Origin: Corynebacterium sputi DSM 45148 | Lineage (GTDB): Bacteria > Actinomycetota > Actinomycetes > Mycobacteriales > Mycobacteriaceae | NCBI RefSeq assembly: GCF_000427865.1 | Contig: NZ_ATYV01000010.1 | Span: 89,539 to 153,538 of the forward strand | Direction of reading: 5' to 3' | DNA length: 64,000 nt | Shown: one piece after another, positions 40,949-49,025 of the stretch | Layout: every line of letters begins with the position of its first letter | Position numbering within the stretch: position 1 is the stretch's first letter | The notes under the pieces: model-generated | Told to the model about the DNA's origin: nothing | The model's input: only the letters and a program-made list of their open reading frames with translations | Databases searched by the model: none | Translations under genes and position numbers: made by a program

Positions 40949-42753
40949 GTGCCCGCGTGTACCGGTTTCGGCGCATAGTCGCCACCGCAGGTATTGGCGG
41001 CCTTCTCGCTGCGACATTTTTGGTGATTACACCATCAGCAATGTCCGCTGAGGAGGCCGCTTCGGCCTGCGCAGGGGAGCCGCCGGTCTCTGAGGTCGCA
41101 GCAAGCGGACCTGCCGGTTCCATAGCCGTGTCCACGCCGAACTACGAGGCGACCCAGGTCGGCTGTCGCATTCTCGCCGAAGGCGGGTCGGCAGCTGACG
41201 CGCTCATTGCGGTCCAGCTCACGCTGGGACTGGTGGAGCCGCAGTCATCGGGTCTTGGTGGTGGCGCTTTGGTCACTTATCTCGACCCACTGACCGGTTC
41301 TGTCGATTCGTATGACGCGACGGTCTTTGCTCCGTCTGCAACCGCTGGTGATTCCGAGAACCCTGCAGAGAGCATCGGTGTGCCGCAGACCGGTCACCTG
41401 CTTCAGCAGCTCCACCGCGACCACGGCCAGGCTGGGTGGTCGAACTTGGTGGAACCGGCGGCAGAACTTGCGGAAGACGGCTTTGCCGTCAGCGACCGGC
41501 TCGCACGGTCGATCTCTTGGCGTGGAGAGGAGCTGTTTGCTCCCGGTCGTTCAGGTGAGTTCTTGCTTAACGACGGTCACATGCCCGCCCCCGGCGACAT
41601 CCTCACCAACGGCGAGTACGCAGATTTCCTGCGTGGTCTGAAGGCCAGGCGCACGGCGGGGAAGGACGAAGAGGCGTATGACGCCATCGTCGAGGCCGGA
41701 GGTTCTCCGGAGTTCGCAGAGAGCCTCGTAAAGGACTGGACGAAGTCGGACATCTCTGCTGATGAGGCATGGTGCGGTGATTATCAAGACTTCCGGGTAT
41801 GCGGAGCCAACGCCACGAACAGCGGTGTCGGTATCGTCTTGGAATCTCTGGGGATCCTCGACCGACTGGATCTGCAGAGGCTTGAGCCGTACTTCGAGGA
41901 ATTCCGCCCGGTAACCCGTTCGACGGCAGCGCACCTCAGTATTGAGGCCCAGCGCATCGCCTTTGCGGACGCCAATGCTTGGCGGATGGACGAGCAGGTC
42001 GATGAATACCTCGCTGAGAGGTACCGAGAATTGGTCACCGACCCCGGCCGACTGGACGAGGGTGCGGAGATGATTCGACAGAAGCACGTGCTGGGCCGAA
42101 TTACGCCTGCGGATCTGGCAGACACCTCGCATTATGAGGAAACCGATGACGAGGGCACTTCGCATATTTCCGTCCGTGATGACCACGGGCGGGTCGCGTC
42201 AATGACAACGACGCTGCAGCGTGACTTCGGCAGCGGAGTCGCAGTGCACGGGTTCTTCCTCAATAACTCGCTGGACAACTTCAGTGGCGGCGCAGATCAA
42301 GGGGAGCCCAACGCTCGTGAGGCGGGTATGAAACCGCGCACGACGATGGCCCCTGTTGTTGCCTATGACGGTGAGCTGAAGAAGCAGTGGTTCCCGTGGG
42401 ACAACAATGACCAGACGATCATTGCTGCAGGTTCTCCTGGTGGTCAGAAGATCCCGTCGTACACGATCAAGGCGTTGCTCGGAATCATCGATTGGAACCT
42501 GGCACCGCAGGACGCGATCGCGATGCCTAATCACGGTGCGCTCGGACGCAACCGGATGTACGTCGATGGCTCGGATCCGGAGGCGGGGCACGAAACTGCT
42601 GAGCTGGTCCGCAGGTTGGAAGGATGGGGTCATGACCCGTCCAATGGCCGTTTCGACAGTGGCGAATCTGTAGTTGTGGTCCGAGAGGACGGCACCGTGG
42701 AAGCAGCCGCTGACCCGCGGAGGCAGGGTTCCGCCAGGGTTGTGAGCGAGTAG
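40939..42753 (+). CDS. ggt: Secreted gamma-glutamyltransferase (CapD/Ggt family)
   Basis: A 604-residue N-terminal-nucleophile hydrolase that cleaves or transfers gamma-glutamyl groups, from glutathione or from poly-gamma-glutamate. A signal peptide is clear ([19 protein letters not shown], then SAMSAEEA). The self-processing and catalytic Thr is at about residue 407 in [10 protein letters not shown]; the substrate-binding loop [11 protein letters not shown] comes later. The GTG at 40939 overlaps the guaA stop by 10 bases; GTG 40957 is an alternative. It converges with capC-capB, so it may act like CapD of Bacillus anthracis, which releases and anchors the capsule polymer. That link is inference. 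Confidence 0.9.
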   Translation: MGVSARVYRFRRIVATAGIGGLLAATFLVITPSAMSAEEAASACAGEPPVSEVAASGPAGSIAVSTPNYEATQVGCRILAEGGSAADALIAVQLTLGLVEPQSSGLGGGALVTYLDPLTGSVDSYDATVFAPSATAGDSENPAESIGVPQTGHLLQQLHRDHGQAGWSNLVEPAAELAEDGFAVSDRLARSISWRGEELFAPGRSGEFLLNDGHMPAPGDILTNGEYADFLRGLKARRTAGKDEEAYDAIVEAGGSPEFAESLVKDWTKSDISADEAWCGDYQDFRVCGANATNSGVGIVLESLGILDRLDLQRLEPYFEEFRPVTRSTAAHLSIEAQRIAFADANAWRMDEQVDEYLAERYRELVTDPGRLDEGAEMIRQKHVLGRITPADLADTSHYEETDDEGTSHISVRDDHGRVASMTTTLQRDFGSGVAVHGFFLNNSLDNFSGGADQGEPNAREAGMKPRTTMAPVVAYDGELKKQWFPWDNNDQTIIAAGSPGGQKIPSYTIKALLGIIDWNLAPQDAIAMPNHGALGRNRMYVDGSDPEAGHETAELVRRLEGWGHDPSNGRFDSGESVVVVREDGTVEAAADPRRQGSARVVSE

Positions 42754-42785
42754 CTCGTAGGCCCTGGCGGCCGCCCCGAACTCAC

Positions 42786-42821
42786 AAATGTCCCGGCACC
42801 TGAAAAGGTGTCGGGACATTT
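42786..42821. terminator. Bidirectional terminator between ggt and capC
   Basis: AAATGTCCCGGCACC and GGTGTCGGGACATTT make a 15-base stem with one G-T pair and a six-base loop. A GT-repeat and nine G residues (42833-42841) lie between it and the capC stop. Confidence 0.9.
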
Positions 42822-42841
42822 GGTGTGTGTGTGGGGGGGGG

Positions 42842-43831
42842 CTAGGACGCCAGCAGGAGTGACATCGGAACCACTGCCATACCGGTGACAACGCCGCTGA
42901 TCGCCATGCCCGAGGCAGTCTTTCGAGCGCCGTGCTGAACGACGTCTCCAGCGATCAGTGCCGGGACGATACAGAAGACCAGGTTCGCAGTGCCCGGAAG
43001 CTTCTGTCCGGTGATCGCGACGGTCACCGCTTCGAGCACGAGGACCAGAACGAAGGACAAGGTGATCAGGACCATGAACCGGTCCTTGCCGAAGAGCGGG
43101 ACCTTGCGGGAGAACGGGATGTAGATCGCCATCAAGATCGTGGTGGCCAGCAGCAAGATCACAATCTGCGTGAAGCTGGCTGCCGCTGCAATCACAACAC
43201 CCACGGACACGTAGCCGCCGGTACGCAGCTTCGTGTTCCGGATGAGGCCTTCCTGCAGCATCATCGCCATGATCACGGAGACCACGAGCAGCGCGAAGTA
43301 CTGTCCGCTGGTTTCACCGTCGATGATCAGGGTGTTCTCGGTGAGGTTCAGGTTGAACAAGACCGAGGTGGCGAAGGTGATTACCAACGCCGCAGCAGCG
43401 ACAAGCATCGTCAGGAGAAGCATCGGGAACAGGGTCTTGACCACACCCTGTTTGACGAAGCTGTGGCAGATCATGCCGGGGACGACGACTCCGACGAGAG
43501 TGAGGAGCCGTGTTGTCTCATCGGCGACCATGCCGGTCGCGATGAACCAGATGATTCCCGGTGCCATACCGATACCCACGCCGAGGAAGAAGATTCGGCG
43601 GGGATCTGGAAGCCAGAAACGCAGCACGATGAATCGGATGAACGCCCAACTACCCAGCGACACCAGCACCGTGAACAGCACCGCCATCGGACTGTGCAAC
43701 ATCGCCGCGAGGTATCCGATGGTCATGGAACCGCCCAGCGACACGAAGGTCCGCCTGAAGTACAGGATGCTGACAATCACACCGATAATGAACGCGATGT
43801 GGATGTAGTCCAGCAGAGCGAAGTCTGACAT
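42842..43831 (-). CDS. capC: Poly-gamma-glutamate synthesis membrane protein CapC/PgsC, duplicated form
   Basis: A 329-residue membrane protein with about 10 hydrophobic segments, roughly twice the length of Bacillus PgsC (about 149). The N-terminal half has IHIAFIIGVIVSILYFRRTFV, IGYLAAML and VGVVVPGMICHSFVKQGVV; the C-terminal half repeats the pattern with GGYVSVGVVIAAAASF, and IVPALIAGDVVQHGARKT. Each half ends in a Val/Ile-Val-Pro-Gly/Ala motif, so it looks like two PgsC units fused. CapC works with CapB in ligating glutamate and moving the polymer. The start overlaps the capB stop by one base. Confidence 0.88.
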   Translation of the reverse strand: MSDFALLDYIHIAFIIGVIVSILYFRRTFVSLGGSMTIGYLAAMLHSPMAVLFTVLVSLGSWAFIRFIVLRFWLPDPRRIFFLGVGIGMAPGIIWFIATGMVADETTRLLTLVGVVVPGMICHSFVKQGVVKTLFPMLLLTMLVAAAALVITFATSVLFNLNLTENTLIIDGETSGQYFALLVVSVIMAMMLQEGLIRNTKLRTGGYVSVGVVIAAAASFTQIVILLLATTILMAIYIPFSRKVPLFGKDRFMVLITLSFVLVLVLEAVTVAITGQKLPGTANLVFCIVPALIAGDVVQHGARKTASGMAISGVVTGMAVVPMSLLLAS

Positions 43832-45114
43832 CAGATCGAGGCTCCCGAGGAGGACAGTGCCGGCTCCTGCTTGGTCTCTGCGAACGCAGAGGGGACAAGT
43901 TTGAGGCGGTTGCTATCGACGAAGCTCTGCATCGCGCCAGCAGCATCGGTGTGGATGTTCGCCAGGCCGATGACAACGAGCGGCCGATCCTCGGCTCCTG
44001 CGGCCTTGCGGGCGCAGGACAGCAGGGCTGCACCGTCGGTCTGCTCGATATCGGAGGTCAGCGTCACCTTCTCGTCCGGGACGGACGAGCGGTTCAGGGA
44101 ACGGGCGACTGCCTCCTGAATCTCGCCGTAGAGGATGATGTGGTCGGAGGCGTCGTGAAGCTCAGTGGAGATCAGATCGACGAACATTTCAGCACGGTCG
44201 GTACGGTCGGCGCGGTTGTTCATGGCGATGGCAACGCGAGCGTTGTCGGGGACCTTGGCCATAACGGAGTTGAAGACCGTGAGGGTCGACTCCCAGTCGT
44301 TGACTGCGAACATAGGCGCCCACCACAGGCCGGCCTCGTGGCCCACCGGGTGAATCTCCGTGACGGTGGTGGTGCCCGGGTCCGGGGTCGCGGTGACCAT
44401 TCCGTGGATCGCGGTAGTGCGGTCCAAGCCGAGGAAATCTGCGACAGCCAGTGCCACGGCAACGTTTTCCTCGAACTGTAGGTAGTCGAAGCGACCGACC
44501 AGCAGTTCGGACTCGTCGGTGCGCTCAGCGACGATCAGCTGAGCCTGGCGCTTCTCTGCCTGCTCGCGGAGGACCTTGAGGATTTTCGGATCGCGCTCAC
44601 CGGTGATGCAGGTGCCGCCAAGGGGGATGGTCGAGGACAGCGAGACTGCGATCTCCTCCAGCGTGTCACCCATGTCCTCCTGGTGATCCAGGCGGACGTT
44701 GGTGATGATCGAGAGAGGGGAGCGCAGGATGTCGTCCTGGCAGATCTTCTGGTACTTCGGCTTCACGGCCATGCACTCGAAGACAACGGCCTCGGTGTTG
44801 ACGTCGACGTTGTTGGAGACAACCCGGTACTGCTCGTTGATGTTCGCAGGTCCGATGCGCTTGATCGGGTGCTCGGAAGCGTCCCCGGAGATCACGCAGG
44901 CATAGGTGCCGGTGGTTTTGGTGATCGTGTTGTAGTCACACTCACGCAGCATTCCGCCGAGCATCCTGGTGACGGTGGACTTGCCACGGATTCCGTTGAC
45001 GTGGATGTTCACCTCCAGATCCGCCAGGCGCTGCCGGTGCTTCTGCTCCTTCGTGTAGAAGCGGGTCATCGCAGTGGCCGCGGCGGCCCCCGCGATGAAT
45101 GCGTAAGTGATCAT
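43831..45114 (-). CDS. capB: Poly-gamma-glutamate synthetase CapB/PgsB
   Basis: A 427-residue Mur-ligase-like amide ligase that polymerises glutamate through the gamma-carboxyl using ATP. A short N-terminal membrane anchor (YAFIAGAAAATAMTRF) is followed by the P-loop NGIRGKSTVTRML near residue 45, and by KTTGTYACV, NVRLDHQEDMG and AMNNRADRTDRA typical of CapB. The ATG at 45114 has AGAGGAGAG nine bases upstream; an upstream start at 45156 includes that site. It forms an operon with capC. No CapA or CapE is visible in the window. Confidence 0.92.
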   Translation of the reverse strand: MITYAFIAGAAAATAMTRFYTKEQKHRQRLADLEVNIHVNGIRGKSTVTRMLGGMLRECDYNTITKTTGTYACVISGDASEHPIKRIGPANINEQYRVVSNNVDVNTEAVVFECMAVKPKYQKICQDDILRSPLSIITNVRLDHQEDMGDTLEEIAVSLSSTIPLGGTCITGERDPKILKVLREQAEKRQAQLIVAERTDESELLVGRFDYLQFEENVAVALAVADFLGLDRTTAIHGMVTATPDPGTTTVTEIHPVGHEAGLWWAPMFAVNDWESTLTVFNSVMAKVPDNARVAIAMNNRADRTDRAEMFVDLISTELHDASDHIILYGEIQEAVARSLNRSSVPDEKVTLTSDIEQTDGAALLSCARKAAGAEDRPLVVIGLANIHTDAAGAMQSFVDSNRLKLVPSAFAETKQEPALSSSGASI

Positions 45115-45593
45115 TACTAAATACTCTCCTCTGATCTGTTCGAGTCTTTTGGGCATGCGAAATAGCCCCTGCAGTGGGGGTTTTCAGCTTGGATGGGGTG
45201 TTAGGTAAGCCTTCGTCGCCTGTGATCTGAATATATCTGCGCGAATTATCGACGCAACCTCTGGAGGTGATGGGAATTCCTGAAGTGCGTCCTTTTATTG
45301 GCGCGCGCCCTAAGGTGAGACAATGCTTATAAGTACGTTCAATGCGTCGATAATGCCCCCATTGCGGGGTAGTCCGTTTTGGGTACACGTCAGGTAACGG
45401 TGTTGATGTAGCGCATTTGACAAAAGGTTTGTCTTCCTATGTTTTTCGGTGTAGATAGTAGTTTTCGGGTTGCCGCATCAGCGATGGGCGCTCGTAATTG
45501 CAGATGTGATGTCTATTACAATTCCGCGGTGAATGTAACGTTTGTTGTAGGTCAAAAACTGTGCACTAGATGTGGCCGGGCTAGTCTGAGCCC
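45115..45593. other. Long AT-rich intergenic region upstream of capB and mhuD
   Basis: No gene seen. Composition is visibly richer in A and T than the flanks. It contains a perfect 12-base inverted repeat, ATTATCGACGCA (45245-45256) and TGCGTCGATAAT (45343-45354), enclosing 86 bases, and a small hairpin AGCCCC-TGCAGT-GGGGGT with T-run near 45166-45185. It also has CTTATAAG near 45325. It must hold the divergent capB and mhuD promoters and probably regulator sites. Confidence 0.6.
45582..45587 (+). promoter_or_regulatory. mhuD -10 box, leaderless start
   Basis: TAGTCT ends six bases before the ATG at 45594, so the mRNA should start at the ATG. The -35 is poor. Confidence 0.45.
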
Positions 45594-45908
45594 ATGAGCA
45601 TCGTCAAGATCAACGCAATCAACGTCCCCGCAGAGGCCGGCGAAGAGCTGGAGCGCCGCTTCAGCGCACGTGCGGGCTCGGTGGAGAACCAGCCCGGCTT
45701 CCTGGGGTTCCAGCTGCTGCGCCCGACCGCGGGCGAGGACCGCTACTTCGTCGTCACTCATTGGGTTGACGAGGAGTCCTACAACGCATGGCGTGACGGC
45801 GACGCCCGCGCTGCGCATTCCGGTAACCACGGCAAGCCCGTCGCCTCCGGTGCGAACCTGCTGGAATTCGACGTAGTTTTGGATGTGAAGGGCAAGAACG
45901 CGGAGTAA
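45594..45908 (+). CDS. mhuD: MhuD/IsdG-type haem-degrading monooxygenase
   Basis: A 104-residue dimeric ferredoxin-like (ABM-domain) enzyme that opens haem and frees iron. It is very like M. tuberculosis MhuD as recalled: VVKINAI-type start, RFSARAGSVENQPGFLGFQLLRP in two adjoining parts, YFVVTHW, and LLEFDVVLDV at the end. The conserved Asn, Trp and His expected for haem binding are present in ENQPGF, THW and AAHSGNHG. A neighbouring haem uptake system is not seen here. Confidence 0.9.
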   Translation: MSIVKINAINVPAEAGEELERRFSARAGSVENQPGFLGFQLLRPTAGEDRYFVVTHWVDEESYNAWRDGDARAAHSGNHGKPVASGANLLEFDVVLDVKGKNAE

Positions 45909-46067
45909 CTTCCGCGCTGTTCCAGTCGTGGACCCGGATCCCCATCGTGGGATTCGGGTCCTTTGGCGTCGTGGGGCCTGGTTTGTCCCGAACCAGCACG
46001 GTGGAGTGTCGGTAATATCGGCAAGACGGTTAGATACGGACACGATGGTTGTGCGGAAGGCTGGACT

Positions 46068-47603
46068 GTGGAGATTCGACACTGGCTTACACGCCGAAAT
46101 GAGGCGTTGGTTACCGTTCGGAAATTGGACCACGAGATTTTTCGTTCTGTCGCCGGAGCTGATAATCCGGTCCTGGATGAGGTCCTGCCGAGGCTGACAC
46201 GTTCGGCGAACTACTCGAAGCTGTGGCTCGGTTGCGCAGGTGCGATGGCGCTAACGGGTAAGCGTTCATTGCGTCGGGCGGCTGGAAGGGGATTGGCCAG
46301 CCTGGCGGTGACGAGCCTCCTAGTGAACCAACTGGCGAAGAGGTCGTGGAGTCGCGCCCGGCCCGGACATGCGTCAGTGCCTCTTGCGCGCCGGATCCAG
46401 CGGTATCCGAAGTCCAGTTCGTTCCCGTCGGGGCACTCTGCCAGCGCGGCTGCCTTCGCCGTTGGTGCCGGCATGGAAGACCGGGCGGCGGGGGCTGTCC
46501 TCGGAGTGCTTGCCGGCATGGTGGGGTTCTCCCGCGTGTATACCGGTGCGCACTACCCAGGCGATGTTGTGGTGGGGTGGGGTATGGGCGCTGCGATTGC
46601 GCTTGCCAGCGGGAAGTTGGCGCCACCTCCGGTGTCCAAGCATGTGCCTCGCATTGAGCTCACCTACGTTGACGGTCCTGTGAGTAAGGACGGCGAAGGA
46701 CTTGTTCTTGTCGTTAATCCTGCGTCGGGAGGCGGAACAGGTGAGCGGATTCTCGAGCAGGTAGAGAAGGTGATGCCCAAGGCCGAGATTGTCGTGCTGA
46801 CTCCGGACGATGACATCGCGCAGGTTCTGGAAAGCGCCGCTGGCAGGGCAGAGATCTTGGGCGTCGGCGGAGGCGATGGGACTGTCGCTACCGCTGCTGG
46901 GATCGCGATTGACACCGACACCCCTCTCGCGGTCTTCCCGGGCGGGACATTCAATTACTTTGCTAAGCAGATGGGGTGTGTCACCCCGCGGAAAACTATG
47001 GATGCGGTGCGTGCAGGCACGTTAGAGAAGGTGGACGTCGTCACGCTGAACGATGACACCGTGCTGCTCAATGCCGCGAGTATCGGCGCATACCCCCAGT
47101 TCGTGGAGATTAGGGAGAAGTATGAGGGGAAGATCGGCAAGCCGCTCGCGGCCGCGGTGGCTGCTTGGCGGATGTCGAAGAGCCGGCGTGCCGTCGAGAT
47201 ACGGCATGAGGGTACGACGCTAAAAACCTCGCTGTTTTTCCTGGGCAACTCGAAGTATCTGCCAACCGGGTTCGCTCCGGTGGACCGGATCGGGATCAAT
47301 GATGGGCTTCTCGACGTCCGCATCCTTGAGACCGGCAAGCGCCTGGCCCGACTGCGAGTCGTGGGTGCGTTGCTTCTCGGACGGTTGTCCCGCAGTCCGC
47401 TCTATCACGAGTTTGAGACTCCGGCCTTCCGGTTTGAGGTGCTCGGCGGACCCACGGAGGTGGCCCATGACGGCGAAGTTGGGGAGGCGCTGTCGGAGAT
47501 TGAGTTCGTCTCGCGGAACCGAGTGCTTTCGGTCTATCGCCCCCGCTGGTCAGGCGATGGGTACGGGGGAATCAGCCACAGGCATAGCGCCAGCCACACG
47601 TAG
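46068..47603 (+). CDS. PAP2 phosphatase fused to diacylglycerol-kinase-like lipid kinase
   Basis: A 511-residue fusion. Residues about 30-185 form a membrane PAP2 phosphatase with KRSWSRARP, SSFPSGHSAS and SRVYTGAHYPGD. From about 205 to the end it is a diacylglycerol-kinase catalytic domain with LVVNPASGGG, GGGDGTVATAA and FPGGTFNYFAKQ. It probably dephosphorylates and rephosphorylates lipid substrates in the membrane (phosphatidic acid or prenyl phosphates); substrate unknown. The GTG at 46068 has GGAAGG seven bases upstream; the frame is open to 45963. Its end overlaps the convergent PAP2 gene by 70 bases. Confidence 0.88.
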   Translation: MEIRHWLTRRNEALVTVRKLDHEIFRSVAGADNPVLDEVLPRLTRSANYSKLWLGCAGAMALTGKRSLRRAAGRGLASLAVTSLLVNQLAKRSWSRARPGHASVPLARRIQRYPKSSSFPSGHSASAAAFAVGAGMEDRAAGAVLGVLAGMVGFSRVYTGAHYPGDVVVGWGMGAAIALASGKLAPPPVSKHVPRIELTYVDGPVSKDGEGLVLVVNPASGGGTGERILEQVEKVMPKAEIVVLTPDDDIAQVLESAAGRAEILGVGGGDGTVATAAGIAIDTDTPLAVFPGGTFNYFAKQMGCVTPRKTMDAVRAGTLEKVDVVTLNDDTVLLNAASIGAYPQFVEIREKYEGKIGKPLAAAVAAWRMSKSRRAVEIRHEGTTLKTSLFFLGNSKYLPTGFAPVDRIGINDGLLDVRILETGKRLARLRVVGALLLGRLSRSPLYHEFETPAFRFEVLGGPTEVAHDGEVGEALSEIEFVSRNRVLSVYRPRWSGDGYGGISHRHSASHT

Positions 47604-48168
47604 GCCAATGCCCAGCCTGCGATGATGTCGTAGGGGTGATGCACGTTGAGGGCCACTCGGGCGACGCCAATGGCCACGACCACTGCCGCGCCCACGGAAA
47701 CCGCGAGAACTCGCCGGGCGCCGTGGGTGGCATGTGCGTAGACGGCCACTAGGGCGCCGACCGTCACGGCCACACCAAGCGCATGTCCGGAGGGGAAAGA
47801 CGTGTTCATGGCCTGGACCATTTGTGTCTCGGGCCGGTTCCGATCGGCCAGGAATTTGGCGGCGGTGGTGACCAGGCCGCTGCCCCAGACACTGACGGCG
47901 AGGAAGATCGCTACTCGGGTCCGGTGACGGCGGAGCTCCAGTATCACCGGGATCAGGACCAAGACTCGTAGGAGCATCGGCGCGAAGACGAGGCTCAGGC
48001 CATGCCAGAGCGGAACCCACCATCGGTGGTCCTGGGCTGCGTCGTAGGTGACCTCGAGCGCCCAGTTATCCGGCCGGATTGGACCCAGAGCAGCGCGTAC
48101 AGCGCCACTGCCAGTGACACCGTCAGGGCCGCTGCTGGGCGGACGCGGGGCAGTGTGACATCGGTCAT
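47534..48168 (-). pseudogene. PAP2-family phosphatase, apparently frameshifted near its N terminus
   Basis: The PAP2 motifs are intact in one frame: KFLADRNRP, TSFPSGHALG and ARVALNVHHPYDIIAGW, with several membrane helices. The natural start, ATG at 48168, gives MTDVTLPRVRPAAALT and a good first membrane helix ending ALYALLWVQSG, but in another frame. The two join if one base were added near 48070-48090, just before DNWALEV. In the PAP2 frame the corresponding N terminus is a non-hydrophobic Pro/Ser/Gly string with no good start. Either a one-base deletion inactivates the gene, or the sequence has an error. A much longer in-frame reading to 49699 is spurious. Confidence 0.65.
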
Positions 48169-48259
48169 CAATCAAGCATTCCACACTGAAAACGGCGCCG
48201 GGTGAGGCGCCATCTTTTCTGTTGCTTTCAGTGTGCGGCGAGGCTAGGCTGCGACATAT

Positions 48260-48275
48260 TGGAACGAGTGTTCGA
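48260..48275 (+). promoter_or_regulatory. LexA-like SOS box upstream of imuA'
   Basis: TGGAAC-GAGT-GTTCGA differs from the actinobacterial SOS box TCGAACANNTGTTCGA at two of 14 specified positions. It ends 15 bases before the imuA' ATG, so LexA would block transcription. Confidence 0.7.
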
Positions 48276-48290
48276 TAATGGGAGGTGGTC

Positions 48291-49025
48291 ATGGAGGCGG
48301 TACCAGACCTGTCCGGCATGTCTCGTGACGCCGCCGTTTCGGTGCTGCGCAAGAGCATCTCCCGGATTACGAACGCAGCTCCGGAGGCCACAGACGGCGC
48401 CGCGGGGCGAGTTTCGGAGATGTTCACTGACGGACGCCGGCTGCCGGTGCCAGAGGAACTGTCGGATGTTCTCGGCGGGACACTGCTGCGTGGCGCAGTA
48501 ACAGAATTGGACCGCCCAGGGTTGCTCATGTCGGCGATCATCGCTGCGATCACCGCAGAGGGCGGACATGTCGCAGTGATCGGGCTGTCAGAGTTCCTCC
48601 CGGCCACGGTCGTCGAGCGTGGAGGGGATCTGTCTCGACTGTTCCTGGTGCCTGATCCTGGGGAGAATCCCCTGGAAATCATCGGTACCGCAGCAGACGG
48701 AGTGGACCTTGTCGTTGCCGCCTGCAACCGAGACACCTCGCCCTCTCTTGCACGTCCGGTCGCAGCTCGGCTCCGTCGGGCCTCTGCAGCTCTGGTGTCG
48801 GTGGGTGGGGCGTGGCCTGGGGCCGTCGGGAAGCTGTCCTCCACCCTGGTGGAGGTGCACGGACTTGGCCACGGGAACGGGCGAATTCGGGATGTTGACC
48901 TGCAGGTTCGTGCGGTGGTGCAGAGCCGTTCCGGTGCGCCGGAGCGATCGGCGCGGTGGCGCGTTGGCACGGAGAACGCCAGCGTGGTGGAGACCCCTGC
49001 GGTCCGGATGAGGGCCGTGCGGTGA
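48291..49025 (+). CDS. imuA': ImuA' accessory protein of the mutasome
   Basis: A 244-residue protein at the Rv3395c position, required with ImuB and DnaE2 for SOS mutagenesis. It is a weak RecA/SulA-like relative: LGGTLLRGAVTELDRPGL corresponds to the RecA N-terminal region, but the P-loop is not intact (GHVAVIGLSEF follows). The ATG at 48291 has GGAGG five bases upstream. The stop overlaps the imuB start. A copy of the 11-mer encodes AVGKL. Confidence 0.85.
   Translation: MEAVPDLSGMSRDAAVSVLRKSISRITNAAPEATDGAAGRVSEMFTDGRRLPVPEELSDVLGGTLLRGAVTELDRPGLLMSAIIAAITAEGGHVAVIGLSEFLPATVVERGGDLSRLFLVPDPGENPLEIIGTAADGVDLVVAACNRDTSPSLARPVAARLRRASAALVSVGGAWPGAVGKLSSTLVEVHGLGHGNGRIRDVDLQVRAVVQSRSGAPERSARWRVGTENASVVETPAVRMRAVR

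Noticed and set aside
39308..41017. 569-residue open frame opposite guaA
   Set aside because: Antisense shadow of a conserved gene, with no family features.
45202..45220. DtxR iron-box candidate beginning TTAGGTAAGCCT
   Set aside because: Only the first half matches the 19-base consensus (about 10 of 19), so it is no better than chance; a similar half-site occurs near 36363.
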